DNA from: UBA1847 sp942492205 | GTDB lineage: Bacteria; Pseudomonadota; Gammaproteobacteria; Steroidobacterales; Woeseiaceae | DNA: 64,000 nt | Assembly: GCA_942492205.1 (NCBI GenBank) | Contig: CALODT010000001.1 | Span: 1-64,000 of the forward strand | Direction of reading: 5' to 3' | In this document: in pieces, positions 45,582-53,537 of the stretch | Numbering within the stretch: the first letter of the stretch is position 1 | How the letters are laid out: every line of letters starts with the position of its first letter | Made by a program: the position numbers and the translations under genes | Notes under the pieces: generated by a model | Seen by the model: the letters and a program-made list of their open reading frames with translations, nothing else | The model's database searches: none | What the model was told of the DNA's origin: nothing

Positions 45582-46589
45582 CTAAGTCGCGTTCTCCTGC
45601 TTGGCCTGGGCGAACAGGGAGCGGGCTTCGCGAACTCTATCCAGCAAGGTACGGATTTCCGACATGAACCTCTCGTACCAGAGAAATGCATATGACTTCA
45701 GGTCCTCGACTCTGACGTCCGTTGTGTTGTCGATCTGCATCAGCGATCTCGGCAGTTCTCCGTTGATGCGCAAGTAGCGCTTGCCCAGCAGTTGCTCACA
45801 TTGGTGTGCGCTCACCGATGAACTGGCGCTCATCATGTGATCGAGTAACCCTTTCTTCAGCCAGTCGAGTACTCCCCAGCCGCAGGAATCCTGCCCGATC
45901 TTGTCGCGAGCCTCCTGGCTGAGATCATGAGCGGGTTGGCCGGTGCCAAGCGACAGCATCCAGATTTCATCCAGCGAATGTCCGATCGCCAGGGCCTCGC
46001 TGATAGCACACTGGCTAGGGTCATTTGTGGCTATTGCTGCGTCTATCAGCCAGCGTCGTTTCGGCGCCGACGTTGCCACGGGCGGGTACATGGTCGGTGC
46101 GGCAGTCGCAGCATCACAGATCTCTGCCAGGGAAGGGTTGTAAAGTGAATCATGCCCGCGGTTGTTCTTGAAAGTAACCAATTCCCGGTTGATGAAATCA
46201 TAGGCAAGAATAAGAAGATGCTTATCGTGGATATCGTTGATCAGGGCCCCGTCTGCCTGCTTGTCAAAGAAGGCGCGCTTGTTAACGCCATCGTACTTGG
46301 GCTGATTTTGCATGCGCCCCAGCATTTTGTCCCAGATGGTCTTATCAAAGATCTTTGACATCGACTCAGATGAGTAGCCGTCGGTAACCAGCTGTTCCAT
46401 GCTGCCCGCATTTCGAGCCAGGTAGGCAGCGACCAGCGCACCGGTACTGACGCCCGCAAAAAAATCGAATTCATCGCGTACGGAAAGCTGCTCTTCGCGT
46501 TCAATGTAATTCAGGATATTGGCCGGGATAACGCCTCGCGATCCACCACCATCAATGCTTAGCAAGAAAATTGGACCGTTTTCGGACAC
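45582..46589 (-). CDS. Patatin-like phospholipase
   Basis: Start placed at GTG 46589, just before SENGPIFLLSIDGGG, because the longer frame runs into a palindrome remnant. Motifs: oxyanion loop DGGGSRG, nucleophile GVSTGAL (Ser in GxSxG), and the catalytic Asp in WLIDAAIATNDP, where the usual DGG/DGA reads DAA. KKGLLDHMMSASSS and YLRINGELP are typical of bacterial CapV/FabD-like patatins. Hydrolyses membrane lipids. It is directly upstream of the DevBCA exporter on the same strand, so it may feed that exporter or protect the membrane. Confidence 0.88.
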   Translation of the reverse strand: MSENGPIFLLSIDGGGSRGVIPANILNYIEREEQLSVRDEFDFFAGVSTGALVAAYLARNAGSMEQLVTDGYSSESMSKIFDKTIWDKMLGRMQNQPKYDGVNKRAFFDKQADGALINDIHDKHLLILAYDFINRELVTFKNNRGHDSLYNPSLAEICDAATAAPTMYPPVATSAPKRRWLIDAAIATNDPSQCAISEALAIGHSLDEIWMLSLGTGQPAHDLSQEARDKIGQDSCGWGVLDWLKKGLLDHMMSASSSVSAHQCEQLLGKRYLRINGELPRSLMQIDNTTDVRVEDLKSYAFLWYERFMSEIRTLLDRVREARSLFAQAKQENAT

Positions 46590-46710
46590 AGCGCCACTCC
46601 CGTGGATTCGTTCTTGGTCGGAATAGTGTTGGCCCTGAAGGGAAATTACGCAAGCTTCAGCAATCCGGGCGCGGCTGAAAATTCGCTTACCGAGATTCGC
46701 TGTAAAGTTG

Positions 46711-46732
46711 TGCGAGCAATGTCCCAATTTCC
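46711..46732. repeat. Remnant of the GGGGACATTCC palindrome
   Basis: GCAATGTCCCAATTTCC matches the outer end of the right arm with one C lost; inner part gone. Confidence 0.4.
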
Positions 46733-46735
46733 TGC

Positions 46736-47170
46736 TTAACAACAATCGAGCTGGTCGCGCACCTCTTCGGCGGCTCTGCGCAGATCTGCGATCATGGCAA
46801 CCGCCGGCTTGCGCTTGTCCTTTGGCAGCCGCGACAGGATCAGCCCGACTGCGTTTTCGGTCAGGCCGGCGAGCCGCTTCGCCTCCTTTGTGCCGCTAGC
46901 GGTCAGCTCGATTAGCCAGCGGCGTCCGTCGTCCGGGTCCTGGTGCCGTTCGACGAACCCGCGTGATTCCAGCCCGTCGAGCAGCCGCGTCATTGCCCCC
47001 TTTGTCACCCGCGCATGACTGGCGAGGTTGGATGCATCCCACGTGCCTTCGAGCAGCGTCTGCAGGGCTACGCATTGCGCGACCGTTACGGTGCCACAAC
47101 AGACCTGGTCTCGCTCCAGCATCGCGAACATGCGGCAGAACGCGACGACATCATCGACGAGAGTGTTCAT
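46736..47170 (-). CDS. Cysteine-rich MarR-family regulator of the arsM operon
   Basis: 144 residues from ATG 47170. Winged helix: NLASHARVTKGAMTRLLDGLESRGFVERHQDPDDGRRWLIELT. Unlike most MarR proteins it has four Cys near the N-terminus (Cys12, Cys24-Cys25, Cys33) and a C-terminal Cys143-Cys144 pair, which in a MarR dimer could meet at the interface. It lies 22 bp after arsM and is cotranscribed. A trivalent-arsenic or metal-sensing repressor acting on the arsM promoter palindrome is inferred. Confidence 0.85.
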   Translation of the reverse strand: MNTLVDDVVAFCRMFAMLERDQVCCGTVTVAQCVALQTLLEGTWDASNLASHARVTKGAMTRLLDGLESRGFVERHQDPDDGRRWLIELTASGTKEAKRLAGLTENAVGLILSRLPKDKRKPAVAMIADLRRAAEEVRDQLDCC

Positions 47171-47192
47171 GATTGCGTCACCCGGCTTGATC

Positions 47193-48011
47193 TCATGGTT
47201 TCGTTGCCTGGATCGTGTAGCTGAATATCGTCCCCGCGAGCGCCCTGGCTCGCTCGACGCCAAACTCCGCGATCGCCGCGCTGATGACCGGATCGTCCGT
47301 CGCCAGGTCGAATATCTCTCCGGCCGGCCGTCGCTGCAGTGCAATGTCCACGAAGCCGGCGTCTCGTATATGTCCCACGTAGACCTCTTCTGTTTCCGCC
47401 CCGGCAACGCATGCGATCAGCGCAGGGACACTTTCTGCAACCTCGGGCGGCAAAGGCTTGGTAAGCAGGATGTCACTGATCGCCAGCCGGCCGCCTGGTT
47501 TCAAGACACGAAACGCTTCGCGAAAAGCAGTCGCTTTGTCCGGGCTCAGGTTGATAACGCAGTTGGAGATAATGACGTCCGCCGACCCTGACGCAACGGG
47601 TAGCGACTCGATCAACCCCTCACGGAACTCGACGGTCTGCGCGTAGCCTGCGTTCACGGCGTTGGTCCGCGCGCGCGCCAGCATCTCCGGCGTCATATCG
47701 ACACCGATGAAACGCCCGTCGCTGCCGAGCTTCTCTGCGGCGAGCAGTGCATCGAACCCGGCGCCTGAACCAAGATCAACAACGACTTCACCCGGCTGTA
47801 GATTCGCGATGGCCGTCGGGTTGCCGCAACCAAGACCGAGGTTCCCGGTCGCTGCAGGTCCGGACAGATCCGTGAGGGAATAACCGATCTGCTTCGCAGC
47901 ATCGTTTTCGGTAGCGGCGTCGCGGCCAGTCGGCCCGCAACAGCCCGTCTTTGCCTTCGCAACGCGTGCATAGCCTTCGCGCACGAGCGTATGTGTTTGT
48001 GCCTCATTCAT
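47193..48011 (-). CDS. arsM: Arsenite methyltransferase
   Basis: About 272 residues; ATG 48011 preceded by AAGGAC (an in-frame GTG lies one codon upstream). Numbering from that GTG, the SAM-binding loop is VVDLGSGAGFDALLAA. The ArsM cysteines are in place: Cys25/26 (TGCCGPTG), Cys63 (LGLGCGNP), Cys152 (SNCVINLSPDK) and Cys202 (LIACVAGAE). Converts As(III) to methylarsenicals using SAM and thiols in the cytoplasm. First gene of a two-gene operon with the MarR regulator. The promoter and operator upstream are clear. Confidence 0.95.
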   Translation of the reverse strand: MNEAQTHTLVREGYARVAKAKTGCCGPTGRDAATENDAAKQIGYSLTDLSGPAATGNLGLGCGNPTAIANLQPGEVVVDLGSGAGFDALLAAEKLGSDGRFIGVDMTPEMLARARTNAVNAGYAQTVEFREGLIESLPVASGSADVIISNCVINLSPDKATAFREAFRVLKPGGRLAISDILLTKPLPPEVAESVPALIACVAGAETEEVYVGHIRDAGFVDIALQRRPAGEIFDLATDDPVISAAIAEFGVERARALAGTIFSYTIQATKP

Positions 48012-48024
48012 CACACTGTCCTTT

Positions 48025-48043
48025 TAGTTGATCCACTCAACTA
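48025..48043 (-). promoter_or_regulatory. Palindromic operator of the arsM operon
   Basis: Perfect 7-bp inverted repeat TAGTTGA-TCCAC-TCAACTA, just downstream of the -10 and covering the expected transcription start and leader. The size and position fit a MarR dimer. A weaker related half site, CAACTA, lies at about 48060. Confidence 0.65.
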
Positions 48044-48044
48044 T

Positions 48045-48073
48045 ATAATTGACCCATGCAACTAATTTGTCAA
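48045..48073 (-). promoter_or_regulatory. Sigma-70-type promoter of arsM
   Basis: Minus strand: consensus -35 TTGACA (48068-48073), then 17 nt, then -10 AATTAT (48045-48050); ATTATA at 18 nt is an alternative. Next to the palindromic repeats at 48081. Confidence 0.7.
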
Positions 48074-48080
48074 GTGGAAC

Positions 48081-48192
48081 TAAGGGGGGACATTCCTGAT
48101 TTAACGCATTAACTAAGGGGGACATTCCTGAACTAAGGGGGGACATTCCTGATTTAACGCATTAATGCGCTAAATCAGGAATGTCCCCCTTT
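48081..48192. repeat. GGGGACATTCC palindrome with three tandem left arms
   Basis: AACTAAGGGGGGACATTCCTGA starts three times (48079, 48112, 48131), each followed by a different amount of the inner sequence; only the last continues through ATTTAACGCATTAATGCGC to the right arm AATCAGGAATGTCCCCC. This looks like stepwise partial duplication or nested insertion. Confidence 0.85.
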
Positions 48193-48298
48193 CCGCCGGA
48201 GTTCAGGGTCGTGTGGCAAGCTCGTATAGACAGCGGCATTTCTCACTGATACCAAGAGTATTGAGGTGTTTGACCTCAACTTGGCTCAGGAGCTTGTG

Positions 48299-48655
48299 AT
48301 GGACAACATCGAGAGTCTGTTCGATAAGACAGTTGGTGAAATAGAGCGCATGCTCAATTCGAAGACCGTGGTCGGCGATCCGATCGAAATTGAAGGCAAT
48401 ACCCTGATTCCCCTTGTAAACGTTGGCTTCGGCTTTGGCGTCGGAAGCGGCGAGGGTACCGAGCAGGAGAAAGGCAGCGGGCATGGCGGCGGCACCGGCG
48501 GTGGCGGTGGCGTGAAACCCGTGGCCCTGGTCGTCATCAATGACGACGGCGTCCACGTGGAGCCGATCAAGTCCGGTGCCGCGTCGGCATTCGAGAAGGT
48601 CGCCGAAACCGTTGGCAAAGCGGCGGCGGCGAAGGCCGGGGAAACGAAGCACTAG
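48299..48655 (+). CDS. GerW/YtfJ family protein
   Basis: 118 residues from ATG 48299 (CAGGAG six bases upstream). DNIESLFDKTVGEIERMLNSKTVVGDPIEIEGNTLIPLV is the GerW signature; a glycine-rich loop (GGGTGGGGGVKP) and ALVVINDDGVHVEPI follow. In Bacillus the family helps spore germination, but Gram-negative members are common and uncharacterised. First of a three-gene operon with a DUF2953 protein and a 77-residue protein. Confidence 0.9.
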   Translation: MDNIESLFDKTVGEIERMLNSKTVVGDPIEIEGNTLIPLVNVGFGFGVGSGEGTEQEKGSGHGGGTGGGGGVKPVALVVINDDGVHVEPIKSGAASAFEKVAETVGKAAAAKAGETKH

Positions 48656-48670
48656 CACGCTGACCTCATC

Positions 48671-49261
48671 GTGCTGATCGGGGCAGTAATCTTCCTGTCA
48701 CTGGTCGTCATTTTGCTGGCAGTGCCGGTGACGCTGACGTACCGGTGTTCCTGGAAGCAAACGCTATCAGCCGATCTCAGGCTGAAGTGGGCGTTCGGGC
48801 TGGTCCGCGCCGATGTATCTCCCGATCTCTCGGCGTCGGATCCGGACCAGCCCACAGCGCTTGCCGGGAAAGGCACTTGGTGGCGCAAGCGAGCAGGCCG
48901 GAAAAGCAACGTCATGGCCGCGATTCGTCAAGCGTCGTTTCGCCGTCGAATCCTGCGATTGGGCTCCGACCTGTGGTCTGCTATTCGCAAGAAGGACGTC
49001 CGGCTCTGGATTCGTGCGGGCCTCGGAGATCCTGCGGACACTGGCCGGCTGTGGGCAGTGCTCGGACCCTTGTCAGGCATGTTTTCGCGGCCCGGCGACA
49101 TCAGCGTCGCCATTGAACCCGACTTTCTCGACGCCACACTTGAGATCGACAGCAGCGGCATCGTGAGGGTGGTGCCGCTGCGGATCGTCATCATCGCGCT
49201 CGGGCTCCTTGTTTCTCCAGCGATGTGGCGGGGCATCATGCTGATGCGGACTTCCGGGTGA
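48671..49261 (+). CDS. DUF2953-like membrane protein
   Basis: 196 residues, GTG start 15 bp after the GerW stop. An N-terminal helix (LIGAVIFLSLVVILLAVPVTLTY), a soluble domain with KKDVRLWIRAGLGDPADTGRLWAVLGPLSG, and a second hydrophobic stretch at the C-terminus (LRIVIIALGLLVSP). The GDPADTG block and the pairing with GerW fit DUF2953 (YtfI in Bacillus). Probable membrane partner of the GerW protein. Confidence 0.82.
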   Translation: MLIGAVIFLSLVVILLAVPVTLTYRCSWKQTLSADLRLKWAFGLVRADVSPDLSASDPDQPTALAGKGTWWRKRAGRKSNVMAAIRQASFRRRILRLGSDLWSAIRKKDVRLWIRAGLGDPADTGRLWAVLGPLSGMFSRPGDISVAIEPDFLDATLEIDSSGIVRVVPLRIVIIALGLLVSPAMWRGIMLMRTSG

Positions 49262-49264
49262 CAC

Positions 49265-49498
49265 ATGACAGGCCTACGCGCGAGAACCGTTTTCTCTGAT
49301 CAAAAGCTCACGGTAACGGCCATCGAGAAACTGGCGCTTTCCAGCGACACGTTCGGGCGCGGCGGTTTGTTGAGCGGCAGCCTGCGGCCGATCGCGGTCA
49401 TCGTAAAGCTGCCGGATAGAACCTATGCGCTCGATATGGCCGCGCAAGAACTCGACCTTGATGACGTCGAGCTGCCGGCCGGCTTCGACCTGGAGTAG
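49265..49498 (+). CDS. Small conserved-context protein of the GerW operon
   Basis: 77 residues, 3 bp after the DUF2953 stop. Mixed alpha/beta composition (VTAIEKLALSSDTFGRGGLLSG, ELDLDDVELPAGFDLE), no signal or membrane helix. No family recognised. Tight spacing says it belongs to the same transcript and perhaps the same complex. Confidence 0.7.
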   Translation: MTGLRARTVFSDQKLTVTAIEKLALSSDTFGRGGLLSGSLRPIAVIVKLPDRTYALDMAAQELDLDDVELPAGFDLE

Positions 49499-49587
49499 CC
49501 CGGATTGAGAATGGTGCCCGACGGAATATGAACAACATCGATGCGACAACCAGAGAACGCAACGCGAGCTGCGTCGTCGGCCAAAGG

Positions 49588-49650
49588 ATTAATGGGGACA
49601 TTCCTGATTCAACGCATTAATGCACTCAATCAGGAATGTCCCCATTGTCC
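49588..49650. repeat. GGGGACATTCC palindrome
   Basis: Complete copy: TTAATGGGGACATTCCTGA left, TCAGGAATGTCCCCATT right. Inner changes are paired (GATTCAACGCATTAATGCACTCAATC), so symmetry is partly kept. Confidence 0.85.
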
Positions 49651-49659
49651 TCCGCTGTT

Positions 49660-50238
49660 CTACCTGAACCGGAGCTCAAACCCGGCGTGTAGACCGGAAT
49701 CGAATGTAAAGCCACCGAAGCCCTTGTAATCGGCTTCGATGCGCCGCAATCCGAGATAAACATCGCCGGCACGAAGCACGCTGTAGCCGACACGCAGACC
49801 TACTTCGTAATACTCGGTCTGGTCTCCGAACGAGGTGACGTCAGGCGCGTAGTAGGCGTAACCGCCGATGTTGAAGCGATCGGCGCGTGGCAGCGTATAT
49901 CGCGCGAAACCGCCAAGCGCCAGCGCCGTGCCGTCAAGTATGCTCGGGTCGGTGCGCGTGTGGACAAGGCGCACGCCGAGGCCGGCCTGCAGCGCCGTGC
50001 CGGATGAGCCCGCCATGTCGACAAGGTGGAAGCTGCCGTGAATAACGTCTCCCTTGTCCTGGTTGTAGAGCCAGCCGAGTTCGGCGAGGTAATTCGGGTC
50101 GCCGAGCCGCCAGCTAAAACCCAGGCGAACCGCGTCGCTGTTCAGGTTGACGTCAAGTGCTTTTCCAGTTGTCTGCGCGAATGCCGGCGCCGCCAAAACG
50201 CACAGGCAAAACGCGAGCAGTGTTTGTTTCACTCTCAT
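49660..50238 (-). CDS. YfaZ-type outer membrane beta-barrel protein
   Basis: 192 residues. Signal peptide MRVKQTLLAFCLCVLAAPAFAQ; mature part of alternating strands with aromatic girdles (LDVNLNSDAVRLGFSWRLGD, YYEVGLRVGYSVLRAGDVYLGLRR) ending AGFELRFR. Matches the YfaZ family of small porin-like proteins. Function unknown. Single gene between two repeat-bearing gaps. Confidence 0.82.
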   Translation of the reverse strand: MRVKQTLLAFCLCVLAAPAFAQTTGKALDVNLNSDAVRLGFSWRLGDPNYLAELGWLYNQDKGDVIHGSFHLVDMAGSSGTALQAGLGVRLVHTRTDPSILDGTALALGGFARYTLPRADRFNIGGYAYYAPDVTSFGDQTEYYEVGLRVGYSVLRAGDVYLGLRRIEADYKGFGGFTFDSGLHAGFELRFR

Positions 50239-50415
50239 GATGATTCCAGTTGTGTGCCCAAGTTGCCGCGCTACGGGTCGAGCCGCCGCGGCCGGCTAAT
50301 AATAACGGACAACGGCAACACACGCATCGCTATGCGGCAGTGACAGGAGTAAACCGGGGTTTTTGACACCTTCAGTTTGCGCCGTCAAGCCGTGCCAGAT
50401 TGGCTTGCAGTCGGT

Positions 50416-52005
50416 TCAGTCGAGCGACTCGGCGGCCGCCCGGGCCGTAAGAATACAGCCGGACAGGAAAGTGCCTTCCAGGGAGCGTCTGCCGCTGGCC
50501 CCGCCGCCGCCGAATCCGGCCGCTTCACCGATCGCAAAAAGCCCATCGATGGGGCTGCCACTCGTGTTCAACGCGCGGCTGGAAAGATCCGTCTGGATTC
50601 CTCCCAGGCTCTTGCGCGTAATCAGGCGTAGCTTGATAGCAATCAGCGGTCCGTGATCGAGCAGCGGTTTCGGCTTGCACGTGCGGATGCGATCCGAACG
50701 CCATGCGCGCGAATGCATGATGCGGCGAAGCTGATCGTCGTTCCACTGTGCCGGGCCGCGCCGCACGTTGTCATCGAAACTGTTCACGACCCGTGTCACG
50801 TTGTCGAGCTGCACCAGGTTATCGTCGTCCAGTGCATTCATCTTCTCAACGAGTTCGGGCAACGTGTCCGCCACGATGAAGTGATCACTTTGCTCCTGCA
50901 GCTGCCGTACAAGTCGGTGATTGCCAAACAGGGTTTCCTTGAGAAAGGACAGGGTCTTGCTGTCGCGGATGTGCGGATTGTGCTCGGCCCCCGAAATCGC
51001 AAACTCGCGCGCAGCGATTCGCCAGTTCAGGATCTGCCAGCTCCAGGGCTTTGGCATCGCCGACAGGCGGCCGCACATATCGTGCGTATCAAAGCCTGTG
51101 ATGAACGGCTCGGGACCAATTCGATTGCCCGCATGGTCGAGCCATAGCGCGGACTTGCACGGGATCAGGCTGAGACCGTGGCCGTCGAACTGCGGAAACG
51201 GATGCGGGATGCCTGCTGCGTAGTTCCACATGTTCTCGAGGTGCGTAAGCACGCCGCCTTGCTGTTCGACCACATCGTGCATGGCCCCGTCACAGTAGGG
51301 GTGCGAACCATTCAGGATTTCCGCTGGTGCATCACCCCAGTACCAGTGCTCACGCACTTTCTGCAGATTGCCATTGATGCCGCCCGTGGCAACGATTGTA
51401 TGATCGCCGAGGAACTCGCGCTCCTCGCCGGTCGCTTCGATCACGCCACGACACCCGGTGACCCGGCGATCCGCGACAGTCAGGTTGTCGACGCGGCAAC
51501 CGAATACATACTGCAGCTTCTCGTGATTTCTGTGTGTCGACAACAGTTCGACGAATCGTTCGACCAACCCCAGGCCTGTGCCCCAGAGTATGTGATACCG
51601 CGGCACGCTGTTTCCCGGTACGAAGTTGCCACGTTCTACCCAGTTGACGGCGGGCATGAAGCGCATGCCCTTGCCGCGCAGCCAGTGGAAGACCCGCTCG
51701 GCACTTTGCTCGACGTAGGCTTCCGCCCATTTCTTCGGCCAGACATCGGCATCGCCAAATTCGGCGAATGAGCACCAGTCGCGCAGAGCCAGCTCGGGCG
51801 TGTCCGTGATGCCCATCCTGCGCTGCAGTGGTGTACCCACCAGAGCCATACCGCCAAATGCCGTGCGGGCAAGCCCGCCGACATTCTCCGCTGAGTGCCG
51901 GTCGACAATCGTCACGGACCTGTCCCGCTCGAGGCATTCGTAGGCGGCCACGAGCCCTGCCACCCCCGCACCAATGATCACGATGTCGCTTGTCTGCCCA
52001 GGCAT
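50416..52005 (-). CDS. FAD-binding dehydrogenase of the fumarate reductase/KstD type
   Basis: About 529 residues from ATG 52005 (a GTG at 52035 is possible). Rossmann FAD site DIVIIGAGVAGLVAAYE, a second FAD block HTIVATGGINGN, and the C-terminal LFAIGEAAGFGGGGASGRRSLEGTFLSGCI typical of the soluble flavoprotein dehydrogenases annotated FAD-binding dehydrogenase or 3-oxosteroid 1-dehydrogenase-like. The mobile capping domain has WERGN/WVERGNFVPGNSVPRYHILWGTG. Probably oxidises or reduces an organic substrate in the cytoplasm; the substrate is unknown. Single gene. Confidence 0.85.
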   Translation of the reverse strand: MPGQTSDIVIIGAGVAGLVAAYECLERDRSVTIVDRHSAENVGGLARTAFGGMALVGTPLQRRMGITDTPELALRDWCSFAEFGDADVWPKKWAEAYVEQSAERVFHWLRGKGMRFMPAVNWVERGNFVPGNSVPRYHILWGTGLGLVERFVELLSTHRNHEKLQYVFGCRVDNLTVADRRVTGCRGVIEATGEEREFLGDHTIVATGGINGNLQKVREHWYWGDAPAEILNGSHPYCDGAMHDVVEQQGGVLTHLENMWNYAAGIPHPFPQFDGHGLSLIPCKSALWLDHAGNRIGPEPFITGFDTHDMCGRLSAMPKPWSWQILNWRIAAREFAISGAEHNPHIRDSKTLSFLKETLFGNHRLVRQLQEQSDHFIVADTLPELVEKMNALDDDNLVQLDNVTRVVNSFDDNVRRGPAQWNDDQLRRIMHSRAWRSDRIRTCKPKPLLDHGPLIAIKLRLITRKSLGGIQTDLSSRALNTSGSPIDGLFAIGEAAGFGGGGASGRRSLEGTFLSGCILTARAAAESLD

Positions 52006-52048
52006 TGGGGTACCCCGTATTTGTGCTTTCGTCACACCCTAACAGCGC

Positions 52049-52098
52049 TGACCGGGACCATCCTAATCCAGCGCGTCAATACATTGAATCAGGAACCC
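52049..52098. repeat. Degenerate GGGGACATTCC palindrome
   Basis: CCGGGACCATCCTAATCCA at the left and TTGAATCAGGAACCCAATG at the right keep the outline of the family with several changes. Likely an old copy. Confidence 0.55.
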
Positions 52099-52197
52099 AA
52101 TGCAGACGTTCGACGCGACACGGAAGGACGTTGTCTATGTTCTTTGAAAAAGAGCTTCGGATCGTGCATAAAGAGAAATCCATAAAGGATTGTATCC

Positions 52198-52569
52198 ATG
52201 ATTTCAGCTGCTGATATTATTAGCAAAGTTCGCCGGGCGCTGCTCATTCAATTCGCAGGATATGTGGGGGCGGCCGCGGTCCTGGGATTTTTGGTCGCTC
52301 GCAACTCGGAATACGGGAGCTTCACAACGAACTTCTTCACCGTATTCGTCCTCGCAGTATGTTTCGCGATAATCGTCACTTATCCAGGGAAATACGTCCC
52401 GACTATGAGCAAGCACGAGACCTTGTTGAATAGGTACGGTGATGTTTATCTCGCTGAGGCCGAAAGAGCAATTGCCAAGTATGGAGTGAATCAATTGCTG
52501 AGTACCCAATGGTTCAAGTTATACGCAGACGATTTTTGCCAAAGACGATCGGCATTGGCTAACGTTTAA
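52198..52569 (+). CDS. Small membrane protein of unknown function
   Basis: 123 residues, AAGGA eight bases before the ATG. Two membrane helices (LIQFAGYVGAAAVLGFLV and FFTVFVLAVCFAIIVTY), then a charged cytoplasmic tail (HETLLNRYGDVYLAEAERAIAKYG). No family recognised. First of a row of orphan ORFs interleaved with related repeats. Confidence 0.6.
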   Translation: MISAADIISKVRRALLIQFAGYVGAAAVLGFLVARNSEYGSFTTNFFTVFVLAVCFAIIVTYPGKYVPTMSKHETLLNRYGDVYLAEAERAIAKYGVNQLLSTQWFKLYADDFCQRRSALANV

Positions 52570-52596
52570 GAGTTTGCCGCGGCGTCTGCTTGTGGC

Positions 52597-52697
52597 AGCT
52601 CTGAGACGGCCGCCAGGAAGCTGACCGAGCAGCTGCTTCACGTCGCATAGCAGACGGTCGAAAAATCTGCAGTAAAATGACGGCTAGTGACCCATTG
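52597..52697 (+). repeat. Cassette-type intergenic repeat, copy 1
   Basis: TGAGACGGCCGCCAGGAAGC, CATAGCAGACGGTCGAAA and AATGACGGCTAGTGACCCA match the copy at 55366-55482 closely. Contains TAAAAT where other copies have TAAGAT, TAGAAT or TATAAT. Ends 66 bp before the next ORF. Confidence 0.75.
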
Positions 52698-52763
52698 CAC
52701 CCTCTCGAGTGGTGACAAGCTGAGACGGACGAAATTTTCCTTGAGCAGGACTTAGTGCATTCG

Positions 52764-53288
52764 ATGAACCAAGAAAAAATCAACGGCTGGCTGACGCTGG
52801 TGGCAAATATCGGAGTGCTAATTGGATTAGGTCTCCTTGTTTTTGAGATCAGACAGAGCAATTCACTTGCCCTGGCACAGATTGAGCAAGCACGTTCTGA
52901 ATCCTTGCTTCAATGGAGACGGGAATGGGTTACAGATGTCTACATTGCTCCGTTACTCAACAAGGTTGAAACACTTTTGCCTGCAAGCGAGTACGAGCAA
53001 ATGAGCCCATCCGGTCGGCAGACAGCAACCGCCGAAATGCTGAATGAACTCGATCCGATTGAGCGTTCTCGAATGAGCAACTTCATCGCAACATCTTATT
53101 GGGACTTTGAGAACGTATATTCTCAATACACTAGAGGTTTAGTGAGCGAAACCTATTGGAGCGAACGGATTGTGCCGGCCATATTTTGGGATGCGCCGAA
53201 GTGGAAAGCTACTGCGGACGGGAAGCTGCCCTTTGGCAGGCAAGACTTTAACGATGAGGTCGAACGAATTCTGAAATCCCCAGAATAG
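52764..53288 (+). CDS. Orphan single-helix membrane protein
   Basis: 174 residues from ATG 52764 (an ATG at 52755 is also possible). One N-terminal membrane helix (LTLVANIGVLIGLGLLVFEI), then a soluble helical part: QSNSLALAQIEQARSESLLQ, ELDPIERSRMSNFIATSYWDFENVYSQY. I know similar unnamed proteins from marine bacteria by memory, with no function assigned. Preceded by repeat copy 1. Confidence 0.65.
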   Translation: MNQEKINGWLTLVANIGVLIGLGLLVFEIRQSNSLALAQIEQARSESLLQWRREWVTDVYIAPLLNKVETLLPASEYEQMSPSGRQTATAEMLNELDPIERSRMSNFIATSYWDFENVYSQYTRGLVSETYWSERIVPAIFWDAPKWKATADGKLPFGRQDFNDEVERILKSPE

Positions 53289-53400
53289 CGTCCTCTTTTG
53301 GCCGATTAAATTGACCCAATCATTTTGAACCAATCTATTGAGGCGTCAGTTGCTGGTCTGGCCTCATCATTTCGGGCGAATTCATTATCAGTTCAAAGGC

Positions 53401-53470
53401 GGCTTTTGGCTGAGAGCCGCCAGTCGCCTGGTTTGAGCTAGAATGGCGGCTACTGGCCCAAAGCAGCCGT
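53401..53470 (+). repeat. Cassette-type intergenic repeat, copy 3 (short)
   Basis: GAGAGCCGCCAGTCGCC, then TAGAATGGCGGCTACTGGCCCA. Keeps the last part of the repeat including the -10-like hexamer. Ends 67 bp before the next ORF. Confidence 0.6.
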
Positions 53471-53537
53471 CAAGATCAGAATAGCTAAATGACTTAATAG
53501 TGAGTCCGGATTATCTCGTTTCTCAGCTAGGTGACCC

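Noticed and set aside
27575..49650. The regular palindromes as a CRISPR array
   Set aside because: Copies are kilobases apart, lie between unrelated genes, and have no spacers or cas genes.
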